This document shows positions 30,606-39,032 of a DNA stretch of 64,000 nt, piece after piece. The stretch comes from Buchnera aphidicola (Periphyllus testudinaceus) (GTDB lineage: Bacteria > Pseudomonadota > Gammaproteobacteria > Enterobacterales > Enterobacteriaceae), in assembly GCF_964059035.1 (NCBI RefSeq), contig NZ_OZ060380.1, forward strand, positions 62,001-126,000, given 5' to 3'. The notes below the pieces were generated by a model. The model searched no databases, was not told the DNA's origin, and saw only the letters and a list, made by a program, of their open reading frames with translations. How positions within the stretch are numbered: position 1 is the first letter of the stretch; each line of letters begins with the position of its first letter. The position numbers and the translations under genes are program-made.

Positions 30606-31652
30606 ATGAAAAAAACAGATGAATTGAGAACATTAAGAATAGATCCTTTAATTACTCCAGCAAAGTTATCAGAATGTTTTCCTGTTACTTCTGAAATTAT
30701 TGATAATGTAATTAATACTAGAAAAAGAATTTCAAATATTATGTCAGGAAAAGATTCACGATTATTAGTAATTATTGGCCCATGTTCTATACATGATCCA
30801 ATTGCAGCTTTAGATTATGCAAATCGTTTAAATTATTTAAGAAAAAAATATAAATCTTCTCTAGAAATTATAATGAGAACATATTTTGAAAAACCTAGAA
30901 CAGTTATTGGGTGGAAAGGTTTAATATCTGATCCTGATATTGATAATACTTTTCAAGTAAATAAAGGATTGTCGATTGCAAGGAAATTTTTATTAGATAT
31001 TAATAAAATAGGATTACCTGCTGCAACTGAATTTTTAGATATGGTAATTGGACAATTTATAAATGATTTAATTAGTTGGGGAGCTATTGGAGCAAGGACT
31101 ACAGAAAGCCAAATTCATCGTGAAATGGCATCAGCTTTATCTTGCCCTGTGGGTTTTAAAAATGGTACAGATGGAAATACATCAATTGCAATAGATGCAA
31201 TAAGAGCTTCAAGAGTACAACATGTTTTTTTAGCACCTGATAAAAATGGTAAAATGACTATAAATCATACAAGCGGAAATTCTTTATCTCATATAATTAT
31301 GAGAGGTGGATCTAAACCAAATTATCATAAAAAAGATATTGATAAAGCTATTTTAAATTTAAAAAAATTTAATTTACCAGAAAAATTAATGGTTGATTTT
31401 AGTCATGGAAATTCTTTAAAACAGCATAAATTACAATTTAATGTATGTAAATCTGTTTGTAAGAAAATAGTTAATGGATCAAATAATATTTTTGGTGTGA
31501 TGATAGAAAGTTTTTTAGAAGAAGGTTCTCAACAAATTTCTAAAAAATATAAAATGAAATATGGGCAATCTATTACTGATTCTTGTTTAAATTGGGAAGA
31601 TAGTGTTTTAATGATTAAAAATTTATCTGAAGCTATTTGTCATAGGAATTAA
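30606..31652 (+). CDS. aroH: 3-deoxy-7-phosphoheptulonate synthase (DAHP synthase)
   Basis: DAHP synthase condenses PEP and erythrose-4-phosphate, opening the shikimate pathway. The 348-residue protein (348 in AroH) starts MKKTDELRTLRIDPLITPA. It carries LLVIIGPCSIHDP, YFEKPRTVIGWKGLISDP, GAIGARTTESQIHREMASALSCPVGFKNGTDG and IMRGG. The overall sequence is closest to the E. coli tryptophan-sensitive AroH. Erythrose-4-phosphate would come from the talA/tktA steps encoded earlier in the window, and AroC completes chorismate. Which amino acid feeds back on it cannot be read from the sequence. Confidence 0.94.
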   Translation: MKKTDELRTLRIDPLITPAKLSECFPVTSEIIDNVINTRKRISNIMSGKDSRLLVIIGPCSIHDPIAALDYANRLNYLRKKYKSSLEIIMRTYFEKPRTVIGWKGLISDPDIDNTFQVNKGLSIARKFLLDINKIGLPAATEFLDMVIGQFINDLISWGAIGARTTESQIHREMASALSCPVGFKNGTDGNTSIAIDAIRASRVQHVFLAPDKNGKMTINHTSGNSLSHIIMRGGSKPNYHKKDIDKAILNLKKFNLPEKLMVDFSHGNSLKQHKLQFNVCKSVCKKIVNGSNNIFGVMIESFLEEGSQQISKKYKMKYGQSITDSCLNWEDSVLMIKNLSEAICHRN

Positions 31653-31750
31653 TTTTTTAAAAAATAAATTATTTTTTTAATATTTTTTTATTTTTTAGTA
31701 TATAAAAATTATTTTTATATTTTTTCTTATTTCTAGGTTAAGGATATTAG

Positions 31751-33643
31751 ATGCCTGTTATTACATTTTCTGATGGTAGCAAAAAACAATATAAAAAATC
31801 TATTTCTATCAGAAAAGTTGCTAAAGATTTTAAAAATATTTATAAAAATTCTTATATTGCAGGATTTTTAAATAAAAAAATAGTAGATTGGAATACATTA
31901 ATTGAAAAAGATTCAAATTTATTTTTTATTAAAAAAACAGATGAGTCTGCGTTAAGAATAATTAGAAATACATGTCTTCATTTGTTAGGTTATACTCTTA
32001 AATCTTTATGGCCAAAAATTAAATTATGTAAATCTTTTGTAAATAAATCTCAATTTTATTATGAATTTTATAAAAAAAATCCTATAACTAAGAAAGAAAT
32101 ATGTTTAATTGAAAAAAAAATGCGTTCTTTAGTTAAAAGAAATTATTATATATTTAGAAAAAAAATGGATTATAAAAATTTTAAAAAAATTTTAATAAAT
32201 TTAAAAGAAACATATAAAATTAAAATTTTAAAATCAAATTTTTCATGTGATAGTAATATTTATTTTTATTCTCATGAAGATAATATTGATTTTTTGACTG
32301 GTATACAAGCACCTAAAGTTAATTTTTGTAAATATTTTAAATTACAAAAATTATCTGGAGTATATTGGAAATCAAATAAAAATAATATTATGATACAAAG
32401 AATTTCAGGTACTGCTTGGGAAAATAAGTTTCAATTAGAAAATTTTTTAAAGATTTTAAAAGATAAAAAAGAAATTGATCATAGAAAAGTTAATAAACAA
32501 TTAAATTTATTTCATTTACAGAAAGATGTTCCAGGAATGGTGTTTTGGCATTATAATGGATGGTTTATATTTAAAAAATTAAAAGAGTTTATTAGAAAAA
32601 AGTTAATAAAATATAAATATCAAGAAGTTAAAACTCCATCTTTAATGAATAAATTAATATGGAAAAAAAGTGGTCATTTAGAAAATTATAAAAATTTTAT
32701 GTTTTCTACATTTTCTGAAAATAAAGAATATTGTATTAAACCAATGAATTGTCCTGGACATATACAAATTTTTAATAATTCTTTAAAATCTTATCGTGAT
32801 TTACCGATTCGATTATCTGAATTTGGAAGTTGTCATAGAAATGAATCTTCAGGTTCTTTGCATGGTTTAATGAGATTAAGGCACTTTACACAAGATGATG
32901 CTCATATTTTTTGTACAAAATCACAATTAGAAAATGAAATTGAAAATTGTATAAAAATGATTTATGAAATATATAATAATTTTTCATTTAAAAAAATTTC
33001 TGTAAAATTATCTACTCGCCCAAAGAAAAGAATTGGTAATAATTTAGTATGGGATTATACTGAATCAGTTTTATTACATGTTTTACAAAAAAACGATATA
33101 AAATTCATAATTCAAAAAGGAGAAGGTGCATTTTATGGACCAAAAATAGAATTTGTATTAAGAGATTGTTTTAATAGAAATTGGCAATGTGGAACGATTC
33201 AATTAGATTTTTATTTATCAGAAAGATTAGGATCTTTTTATATTAATAAAAATAATAAAAAAAAATTTCCAGTATTAATTCACAGAGCGATTTTAGGTTC
33301 TATTGAACGATTTATTGGAATTCTTATTGAGGAATATAAAGGTTATCTTCCTATTTGGTTAATTCCTGTTCAAGTAAAAATTATTAATGTATCTGAAAAA
33401 AATATTAAATATTGTCAATCTGTTGAGAATTTTTTAAAAAATAAAAATATAAGAACTGAAATGGATTTACGTAATAAAAGTTTGAGTTTGAAAATTAGAG
33501 AAAGTATTTTATCAAAAATTCCTTATATATTAATTTGTGGAGATAAAGAATTTCAAAATAATACTGTTTCTATTAGACATTTTTCTGGAAAAGTTTTTAA
33601 TAATGTAAATTTATTAGAATTTTTAGAGAAAATTTTTAAATAA
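31751..33643 (+). CDS. thrS: threonyl-tRNA synthetase, editing site degraded
   Basis: The 630-residue enzyme (642 in E. coli) has the TGS domain at the N-terminus, the N2 editing domain (about 65-225), the class II catalytic core and the C-terminal anticodon-binding domain. The core carries CIKPMNCPGHIQIF, ESSGSLHGLMRLRHFTQDDAHIF and HRAILGSIERFIG, so synthesis should be intact. In the editing domain the first metal-like His of HLLGH is kept (His77) but the second is Tyr81. The CRGPH motif that clears Ser-tRNA-Thr is LTGIQ (182-186), so its Cys and His are gone. It begins the thrS-infC-rpmI-rplT-pheST operon. Confidence 0.96.
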   Translation: MPVITFSDGSKKQYKKSISIRKVAKDFKNIYKNSYIAGFLNKKIVDWNTLIEKDSNLFFIKKTDESALRIIRNTCLHLLGYTLKSLWPKIKLCKSFVNKSQFYYEFYKKNPITKKEICLIEKKMRSLVKRNYYIFRKKMDYKNFKKILINLKETYKIKILKSNFSCDSNIYFYSHEDNIDFLTGIQAPKVNFCKYFKLQKLSGVYWKSNKNNIMIQRISGTAWENKFQLENFLKILKDKKEIDHRKVNKQLNLFHLQKDVPGMVFWHYNGWFIFKKLKEFIRKKLIKYKYQEVKTPSLMNKLIWKKSGHLENYKNFMFSTFSENKEYCIKPMNCPGHIQIFNNSLKSYRDLPIRLSEFGSCHRNESSGSLHGLMRLRHFTQDDAHIFCTKSQLENEIENCIKMIYEIYNNFSFKKISVKLSTRPKKRIGNNLVWDYTESVLLHVLQKNDIKFIIQKGEGAFYGPKIEFVLRDCFNRNWQCGTIQLDFYLSERLGSFYINKNNKKKFPVLIHRAILGSIERFIGILIEEYKGYLPIWLIPVQVKIINVSEKNIKYCQSVENFLKNKNIRTEMDLRNKSLSLKIRESILSKIPYILICGDKEFQNNTVSIRHFSGKVFNNVNLLEFLEKIFK

Positions 33644-33679
33644 AATTATTTATTTATTTTTTATATGGAGGAAATAAAT

Positions 33680-34219
33680 ATTAAAGGCTGGAAAAGAGCG
33701 CAAATGAATAGAATTCATAGAATAAATAATGAAATTCGAGCTTTAAAAGTACGTTTAACTGGCTTAAAAAATGAAAAATTAGGAATTGTAAGCCTTTCAG
33801 ATGCTTTAATTCAATCAGAAATGGTAGGAGCAGATTTAGTAGAAATTAGTCCTAATGCAGAACCTCCAGTATGTAAAATAATGAATTATGGAAAATTTAT
33901 TTACAATAAAACAAAGGAATTAAAAGAACAAAAAAAGAAACAAAAAGTAGTACAAATTAAAGAAATTAAATTTAGACCTAGTACAGATGAAGGCGATTAT
34001 CAAGTAAAATTAAGAAATTTAATTCGTTTTTTAAAAGATGGTAATAAAGTTAAAATTACTCTTCGTTATAGAGGAAGAGAAATGGCTCATCAAAAAATAG
34101 GAGTAAATGTTTTAAATAGGGTAAAAAAAGATCTAAGTAATATTTCTTTAGTTGAATTTTTTCCTTCAAGAATTGAAGGAAGGCAAATGGTTATGATTTT
34201 ATCTCCTAAAAAAATATAA
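33680..34219 (+). CDS. infC: translation initiation factor IF-3 (AUU start)
   Basis: IF-3 binds the 30S subunit and enforces start-codon and initiator tRNA choice. From an ATT at 33680 the product is 179 residues and aligns with E. coli IF-3 (180) from its first residues (KGWKRAQ). A GGAGG ribosome-binding site at 33667-33671 sits eight bases before the ATT. An in-frame ATG at 33665 overlaps that ribosome-binding site and is therefore not the start. E. coli infC also starts with AUU, which IF-3 discriminates against, giving autoregulation. Core motifs [21 protein letters not shown] and [18 protein letters not shown] are strongly conserved. Confidence 0.93.
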   Translation: MKGWKRAQMNRIHRINNEIRALKVRLTGLKNEKLGIVSLSDALIQSEMVGADLVEISPNAEPPVCKIMNYGKFIYNKTKELKEQKKKQKVVQIKEIKFRPSTDEGDYQVKLRNLIRFLKDGNKVKITLRYRGREMAHQKIGVNVLNRVKKDLSNISLVEFFPSRIEGRQMVMILSPKKI

Positions 34220-34271
34220 TTTAAAAAATACAATCTATTTTTTAAAATGTTAGAATTTTTTGGAATATATA

Positions 34272-34469
34272 ATGAATAAATTAAAAACTTTAAAAAGTGC
34301 TTCTAAGCGTTTTAAAAAAACAGCATCTGGAAAATTTAAAAGAAAGCAAGCAAATTTAAGACATATTCTTACTAAAAAAACAAGTTCTAGAAAGAGACAT
34401 TTAAGATCAAAAAAAATTGTTTCTCATTCAAATATAAAAGAAGTAAGATCTTTTTTTCCATATATTTAA
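34272..34469 (+). CDS. rpmI: 50S ribosomal protein L35
   Basis: The 65-residue protein has the L35 layout: [17 protein letters not shown] at the N-terminus, [23 protein letters not shown] in the middle and a short C-terminal tail. The frame could be extended four codons upstream to a TTG at 34260. However, the ATG at 34272 matches the family start and has a GGA seven bases upstream. It lies in the conserved infC-rpmI-rplT order; in E. coli this unit is repressed by L20. Confidence 0.95.
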   Translation: MNKLKTLKSASKRFKKTASGKFKRKQANLRHILTKKTSSRKRHLRSKKIVSHSNIKEVRSFFPYI

Positions 34470-34513
34470 AATAGTATTTTTATTCAGTTTTTAAAATTAA
34501 ATGAGGATTAAAA

Positions 34514-34873
34514 ATGGCTCGAGTAAAAAGAGGAGTTTGTTCTCGTGCTCGTCATAAAAAAATTTTAAAGAAAGCAAAGGGATATTATGGAGCGAGATCG
34601 AGAGTATATCGAGTTGCTATTCAAGCTGTGTTAAAAGCAGGTCAATATGCATATAGAGATAGACGTCAAAAAAAAAGAAATTTTAGAAATTTATGGATTA
34701 CGCGTATTAATGCTGCAGTTAGGAAAAATGATTTATCTTATAGTTGTTTTATGCATGGTTTAAAAAAAGCGAATATTCATATTAATCGAAAAATTCTTTC
34801 TGAAATTTCTATTTATGATCAAATTTCTTTTTCAAAATTAGTAAAAGAATCTCGTTTACATTTAAGTAAATAA
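34514..34873 (+). CDS. rplT: 50S ribosomal protein L20
   Basis: L20 is an early 23S rRNA-binding assembly protein. The 119-residue product (118 in E. coli) is strongly conserved, with [39 protein letters not shown] at the N-terminus, [21 protein letters not shown] and [22 protein letters not shown] ribosome-binding site precedes the ATG. In E. coli L20 represses rpmI-rplT translation through an RNA pseudoknot; whether that structure exists here I could not judge. Confidence 0.97.
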   Translation: MARVKRGVCSRARHKKILKKAKGYYGARSRVYRVAIQAVLKAGQYAYRDRRQKKRNFRNLWITRINAAVRKNDLSYSCFMHGLKKANIHINRKILSEISIYDQISFSKLVKESRLHLSK

Positions 34874-34973
34874 AAAAATGTTATCAATAAATATTTTTTT
34901 ATAGTTTTAGACGTTAATTTATTTTTTTATAAATAAAAAAATAATATTTTTTTAAATTACAATAAAACTGATC

Positions 34974-34996
34974 AGCTTCCTTAAAGGAAGCTTTTT
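34974..34996 (+). terminator. intrinsic terminator or attenuator before pheST
   Basis: A perfect 7-bp stem (AGCTTCC, 34974-34980, with GGAAGCT, 34986-34992) closes a TTAAA loop and is followed by a run of five T. Its GC-containing stem stands out in this AT-rich region. It lies between rplT and pheS, where E. coli has the pheM leader and the pheST attenuator. An eight-codon frame (34878-34904) upstream has only one Phe codon, so a working leader peptide is doubtful. Confidence 0.75.
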
Positions 34997-35030
34997 AGTA
35001 TTAATTTTTTCTTAAAAATGATAATTTAAT

Positions 35031-36017
35031 ATGAAACTAACTAAAAAATATATTAAAAATGTATTATTACAAATTAATAAATGTAAAAATATATATGAAT
35101 TAAATGAAATAAAGTCTAAAAATTTAGGAAAAAAAGGATTTATTACAAAAAAAATGAAATTTTTAAAAGAAATGGATTTAAATAAAAGAAAAGAATTTAG
35201 TATATTTATTAATAAAATTAAAAAAAAAATAATAAAATTAATTTTAAATAAAAAAAACGAATTAATAGAGAAATTTTCTAATATTACTTTAAATAAAAGT
35301 AATATTGATATTACTTTATCATCTAAAGAAATTTGTTCGGGTTCATTGCATATTATTACTAAATCAATATATAAAATACAGAATTTTTTTTCAAAATTGG
35401 GTTGTGAAGTTATTTCTGGTCCAGAAATAGAAAGTGATTATTATAATTTTGATGCTTTAAATATTAAAAAAGATCATCCATCAAGAGATAGTCACGATAC
35501 TTTTTGGTTTAATAAAAATTTTTTATTAAGAACTCAAACTTCTAGTGTTCAAATTAGATCAATGGAAGTTAAAAAACCTCCTATTAGAATAGTAGTTCCA
35601 GGAAAAGTATATAGAAATGATTCAAGTTTAACACATAGCCCAATGTTTCATCAAATTGAAGGATTAATTGTAGAAAAAGGTATTAGTTTTTCAAATTTGA
35701 AGTGGATAATGGAAAATTTTTTATATGATTTTTTTAAAAAAGTATATAAAATTAGATTTAGGAATTCATATTTTCCTTTTACTACTCCATCAGCAGAAAT
35801 AGATATTTTTAATAATAAGTCACAAAAATGGTTAGAAGTATTAGGATGTGGTATGGTTCATCCAACTGTTTTAAAAAATGTAAAAATTAATTCAAAAATA
35901 TATTCTGGATGTGCTTTTGGAATCGGAATTGAACGATTGATTATGTTAAAATATAATTTATCAAATATTCGTTCATTTTTTAAAAATGATTTAAGATTTT
36001 TAAAACAATTTAAATAA
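35031..36017 (+). CDS. pheS: phenylalanyl-tRNA synthetase alpha subunit
   Basis: PheS is the catalytic subunit of the alpha2-beta2 PheRS. The 328-residue protein (327 in E. coli) has an N-terminal coiled coil, the class II motif 2 region VVPGKVYRNDSSLTHSPMFHQIEGL and motif 3 in GCAFGIGIERLIMLKYNL. Phenylalanine-binding residues in FPFTTPSAEIDIF are present. It starts 34 bases after the terminator-like hairpin and is followed 12 bases later by pheT. Confidence 0.96.
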   Translation: MKLTKKYIKNVLLQINKCKNIYELNEIKSKNLGKKGFITKKMKFLKEMDLNKRKEFSIFINKIKKKIIKLILNKKNELIEKFSNITLNKSNIDITLSSKEICSGSLHIITKSIYKIQNFFSKLGCEVISGPEIESDYYNFDALNIKKDHPSRDSHDTFWFNKNFLLRTQTSSVQIRSMEVKKPPIRIVVPGKVYRNDSSLTHSPMFHQIEGLIVEKGISFSNLKWIMENFLYDFFKKVYKIRFRNSYFPFTTPSAEIDIFNNKSQKWLEVLGCGMVHPTVLKNVKINSKIYSGCAFGIGIERLIMLKYNLSNIRSFFKNDLRFLKQFK

Positions 36018-36029
36018 TAGTGAGAAAAA

Positions 36030-38417
36030 ATGAAATTTAGTCTTTCATGTTTAAAATATTTTTTAAACAAAAATATTAAAGATTCTGTAATTTGTAATCA
36101 ATTGACTGAAATTGGGTTAGAAGTAGAAGATTATGTAAAAAAAAAATATAATTTTAAAAATTCTATTATTGGTAAAGTTATATCTATAAAAAAATTAAAT
36201 AAGTGTTATATATTTAAAATTTATATTAATAAAAATGTGTTTATAAAATTATTGTCAAAAAAAATAAATTGTTATAAAGGAATGAAATTAGCTATAGGTA
36301 TAAAAGAATACAAAAATTTTAATATAAATGAAGTTTTTTTAAAAAAAAATATAATAAAAGAATTAAAATGGAAAATATATAAATATTCTGATTTTAATAT
36401 TTTTGGAAATAAAAATTATGTAGTAGAATTTCCTTATAATGTTAAAATTGGAATTTTTGTTAAAGAGTATTTTAAAAAAAATCCTGAAGATACTATTTTG
36501 ATCAATATTACTCCAAATAGAAATGATTGTTTAGGAATATTAGGAATTGCAAGAGATCTTTCAGTTTTAAATAATATTAATTTAAAAAATAAATATCATA
36601 TTCAGAAAGATATAAAAAAAAAAAGTACAAAAAAATTTAATATTTTAGTTCAAGAAAATAATATTTGTTCAAATTATTTTTTAAAAATTATAAAAAATAT
36701 TGATTTATCTATAAAAACTCCATTTTGGATTAGAGAATTTTTAAGAAAATCTCATATAGAATCTATTAATATAGTTCAAGATGTAGTAAATTATGTTTCA
36801 TTAGAGTTAGGTCAATCAATTCATATTTTTGATTTTGATAAAATTAATAATAATTTTTTGAAAATTAGATTATCAAAAAAAAATGAGAAATTTTTTTTAA
36901 AAAAAAATTTTTATATTAAAACAGTAAAAGATACTATTGTTCTTTTAAATAATGAAAAAATAATATCTTTAGGTGGTTTTATAAATTCAAAAGATTTTTA
37001 TATAAATAAAAATACTAAAAATATATTTTTAGGATCAGGAGTTTTTAATCATAGTTATATTGATCGAATTAAAAGTAATTATAAAAATTATTATTTATCA
37101 TATGATAGTCATTTTAGAAAATGTGAAAAATATTTATCTTATTTTTCTTTAAAAAAAATTACAAAAATATTATTAAAATTATGTGGAGGAAAAATAAGTT
37201 CTGTTAATTTTTTTTCAAAATTTCATATAAAAAATAATAAAAAAATTACTTTATCATATAAAAAAATAAATAAAATTTTAGGATTTAAAATTAATAAATT
37301 TGTTATTATTGATATTTTAAAAAAATTAAAATATTGTGTTTTTGAAAATTTATCTAAAATAAAAGTTTTTCCACCATTTTTTCGTTCAGATATTTTATGT
37401 ATAGAAGATGTTATATCTGATATAGCAAGATTTTATGGATATAATAAAATACCTTCTATTCCTTTAAAATTTTTTTTTAATTCTAATAAGGTAAATACTA
37501 ATTTAAAAAAAATAAAAAAAATAAATAATTTTTTATTAAACAAAGGTTATTCTGAAGTAATAAATTATAGTTTTTCAGACTTTTTATCTCAAAAAATTTT
37601 TTCTAAAAAACATAAATTATTAAAAATTATTAATCCTATTTCTAAAGATTTATCTTATATGAGAGCATCTTTGTTTCCTGGGTTAATTAAAGTTATGTTA
37701 TATAATAAAAATCGTCAACAAGATTCTTGTTCTATATTTGAAAGTGGTTTATGTTTTAAAAAAAAAATGAATAAAGAATTTGATATCAATCAATTTTTTG
37801 TTTTTTCTGGAATAAAAAGTGGTTTTAAACAAAAAAAAAATTGGTTATATAAGGATAGAAAATTTAATTATTATGATTTAAAATATGATGTAGAATTTTT
37901 TTTATCTTATTTTTTTAATTATAATGAAATTTTATTTAAAAAAGATAGCATTTTAGGATTTGATAAAAATTTGTGTTCAAAAATTTATTATAAAAATACT
38001 TTAATAGGATCTATTGGAATGTTAGATAATTCTGTTAAAAAATTTTTTCAATTTAAAGATGATGTATTTGCATTTGAGATTTTTATTAAAAATTTATTAT
38101 TTATTGAAAAAAAAATTAATGAATTTTTTTTATATCCTTATAGTTCAAGAGATATATCTATTATTATATCAAATAAAATTTCTTCTTCGGAAATTGTTTA
38201 TATATGTTATCAGGTTTCTTTAAAATATATTTTTAATGTATATATATTTGATGTTTATCAAGGAAAAAATATTCCAAAAGATAAAAAAAGTTTATCTATT
38301 AGAATTTTTTTTAAAAGTAATAAAAAAAGTTTAACTAATATTGAAATCGAATCTTTATTAAAACAATGTTTAAAAACACTAAAGAATAAATTTCAAGCTG
38401 AATTAAGAAGTAAATAA
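36030..38417 (+). CDS. pheT: phenylalanyl-tRNA synthetase beta subunit, editing site degraded
   Basis: PheT carries tRNA-binding, editing (B3/B4) and anticodon-binding domains of PheRS. The 795-residue protein equals E. coli PheT (795) and keeps GLEVEDY, NITPNRNDCLGILGIARDL, the B5 region FFRSDILCIEDVISDIARFYGY and the C-terminal RNP-type domain. In the B3/B4 editing domain the usual AGIMGG motif reads GGFINS (315-320). The Glu normally in LLECAFF is Gly335 (FLGSGVF), and the HTDAS segment is diverged. Clearance of Tyr-tRNA-Phe is therefore probably lost; this is inferred from remembered E. coli residues. Confidence 0.95.
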   Translation: MKFSLSCLKYFLNKNIKDSVICNQLTEIGLEVEDYVKKKYNFKNSIIGKVISIKKLNKCYIFKIYINKNVFIKLLSKKINCYKGMKLAIGIKEYKNFNINEVFLKKNIIKELKWKIYKYSDFNIFGNKNYVVEFPYNVKIGIFVKEYFKKNPEDTILINITPNRNDCLGILGIARDLSVLNNINLKNKYHIQKDIKKKSTKKFNILVQENNICSNYFLKIIKNIDLSIKTPFWIREFLRKSHIESINIVQDVVNYVSLELGQSIHIFDFDKINNNFLKIRLSKKNEKFFLKKNFYIKTVKDTIVLLNNEKIISLGGFINSKDFYINKNTKNIFLGSGVFNHSYIDRIKSNYKNYYLSYDSHFRKCEKYLSYFSLKKITKILLKLCGGKISSVNFFSKFHIKNNKKITLSYKKINKILGFKINKFVIIDILKKLKYCVFENLSKIKVFPPFFRSDILCIEDVISDIARFYGYNKIPSIPLKFFFNSNKVNTNLKKIKKINNFLLNKGYSEVINYSFSDFLSQKIFSKKHKLLKIINPISKDLSYMRASLFPGLIKVMLYNKNRQQDSCSIFESGLCFKKKMNKEFDINQFFVFSGIKSGFKQKKNWLYKDRKFNYYDLKYDVEFFLSYFFNYNEILFKKDSILGFDKNLCSKIYYKNTLIGSIGMLDNSVKKFFQFKDDVFAFEIFIKNLLFIEKKINEFFLYPYSSRDISIIISNKISSSEIVYICYQVSLKYIFNVYIFDVYQGKNIPKDKKSLSIRIFFKSNKKSLTNIEIESLLKQCLKTLKNKFQAELRSK

Positions 38418-38607
38418 TTTTTTATTTTATAATACAAATTTTTATTTCATTTTTTATATTTTTTAAAAAATTTTTTATTATAATTAGTTATTTTAATATT
38501 TTTAAATATCTATAAATAAAATTTTTGATGAATTTTATTATTTTGTTTTTAATAAATTTCTTTTAAAAAAAATTTTAAAATATAAATTTTTATTTAAGGC
38601 ACAAAAA

Positions 38608-38940
38608 ATGAATTGTTTAATGAATTCAGTATATTTATTTTCAATAAATTCTATTTCAAAAAATATGTTTTCTATAGTTTTTTTTTTATTAATATGTTTA
38701 TTATTTTTTTATTTTTTTATATTTAAACCTCAAAAAGAAAAATTAAATACACAATTAAAATTAATAAATTCTATTGTTGTGAATGATGAAGTAATGACAA
38801 AAAGTGGTTTTATTGGAAAAGTTTGTAAAATTTACAAAAACAGTTATCTAAAAATAGAATTAAATAAAAATATTAAAGTATTAATAAAACGTGATTTTAT
38901 ATTAGCTATTCTTCCTAAAGGAACTTTGAAATTAATGTAA
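38608..38940 (+). CDS. yajC: preprotein translocase accessory subunit YajC
   Basis: YajC is a small inner-membrane protein that associates with SecDF-YidC. The 110-residue product (110 in E. coli) has one strong membrane helix (about residues 20-42) followed by the family's FKPQKEK motif and a basic cytoplasmic domain with GFIGKVCKI. An AAGGCAC ribosome-binding site precedes the start. The usual neighbour secD is not here. A symmetrical terminator lies downstream. Confidence 0.9.
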   Translation: MNCLMNSVYLFSINSISKNMFSIVFFLLICLLFFYFFIFKPQKEKLNTQLKLINSIVVNDEVMTKSGFIGKVCKIYKNSYLKIELNKNIKVLIKRDFILAILPKGTLKLM

Positions 38941-38970
38941 TTTTTTTAATATTTTAAAAAAATAGTTTAT

Positions 38971-39016
38971 TTGACTAAAAAAATTTAAATTTCTTTTTAA
39001 GTATTTTTTTAGTCAA
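38971..39016. terminator. bidirectional terminator between yajC and glyS
   Basis: A perfect 14-bp inverted repeat (38971-38984 with 39003-39016, arm TTGACTAAAAAAAT) surrounds an 18-base loop between two convergent genes. The A/T runs inside the arms supply U-rich tails on either strand. Confidence 0.7.
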
Positions 39017-39032
39017 TATATCTAATATATTT

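Noticed and set aside
34260..34271. A TTG start for rpmI at 34260
   Set aside because: The ATG at 34272 gives exactly the usual 65-residue L35 with suitable upstream spacing.
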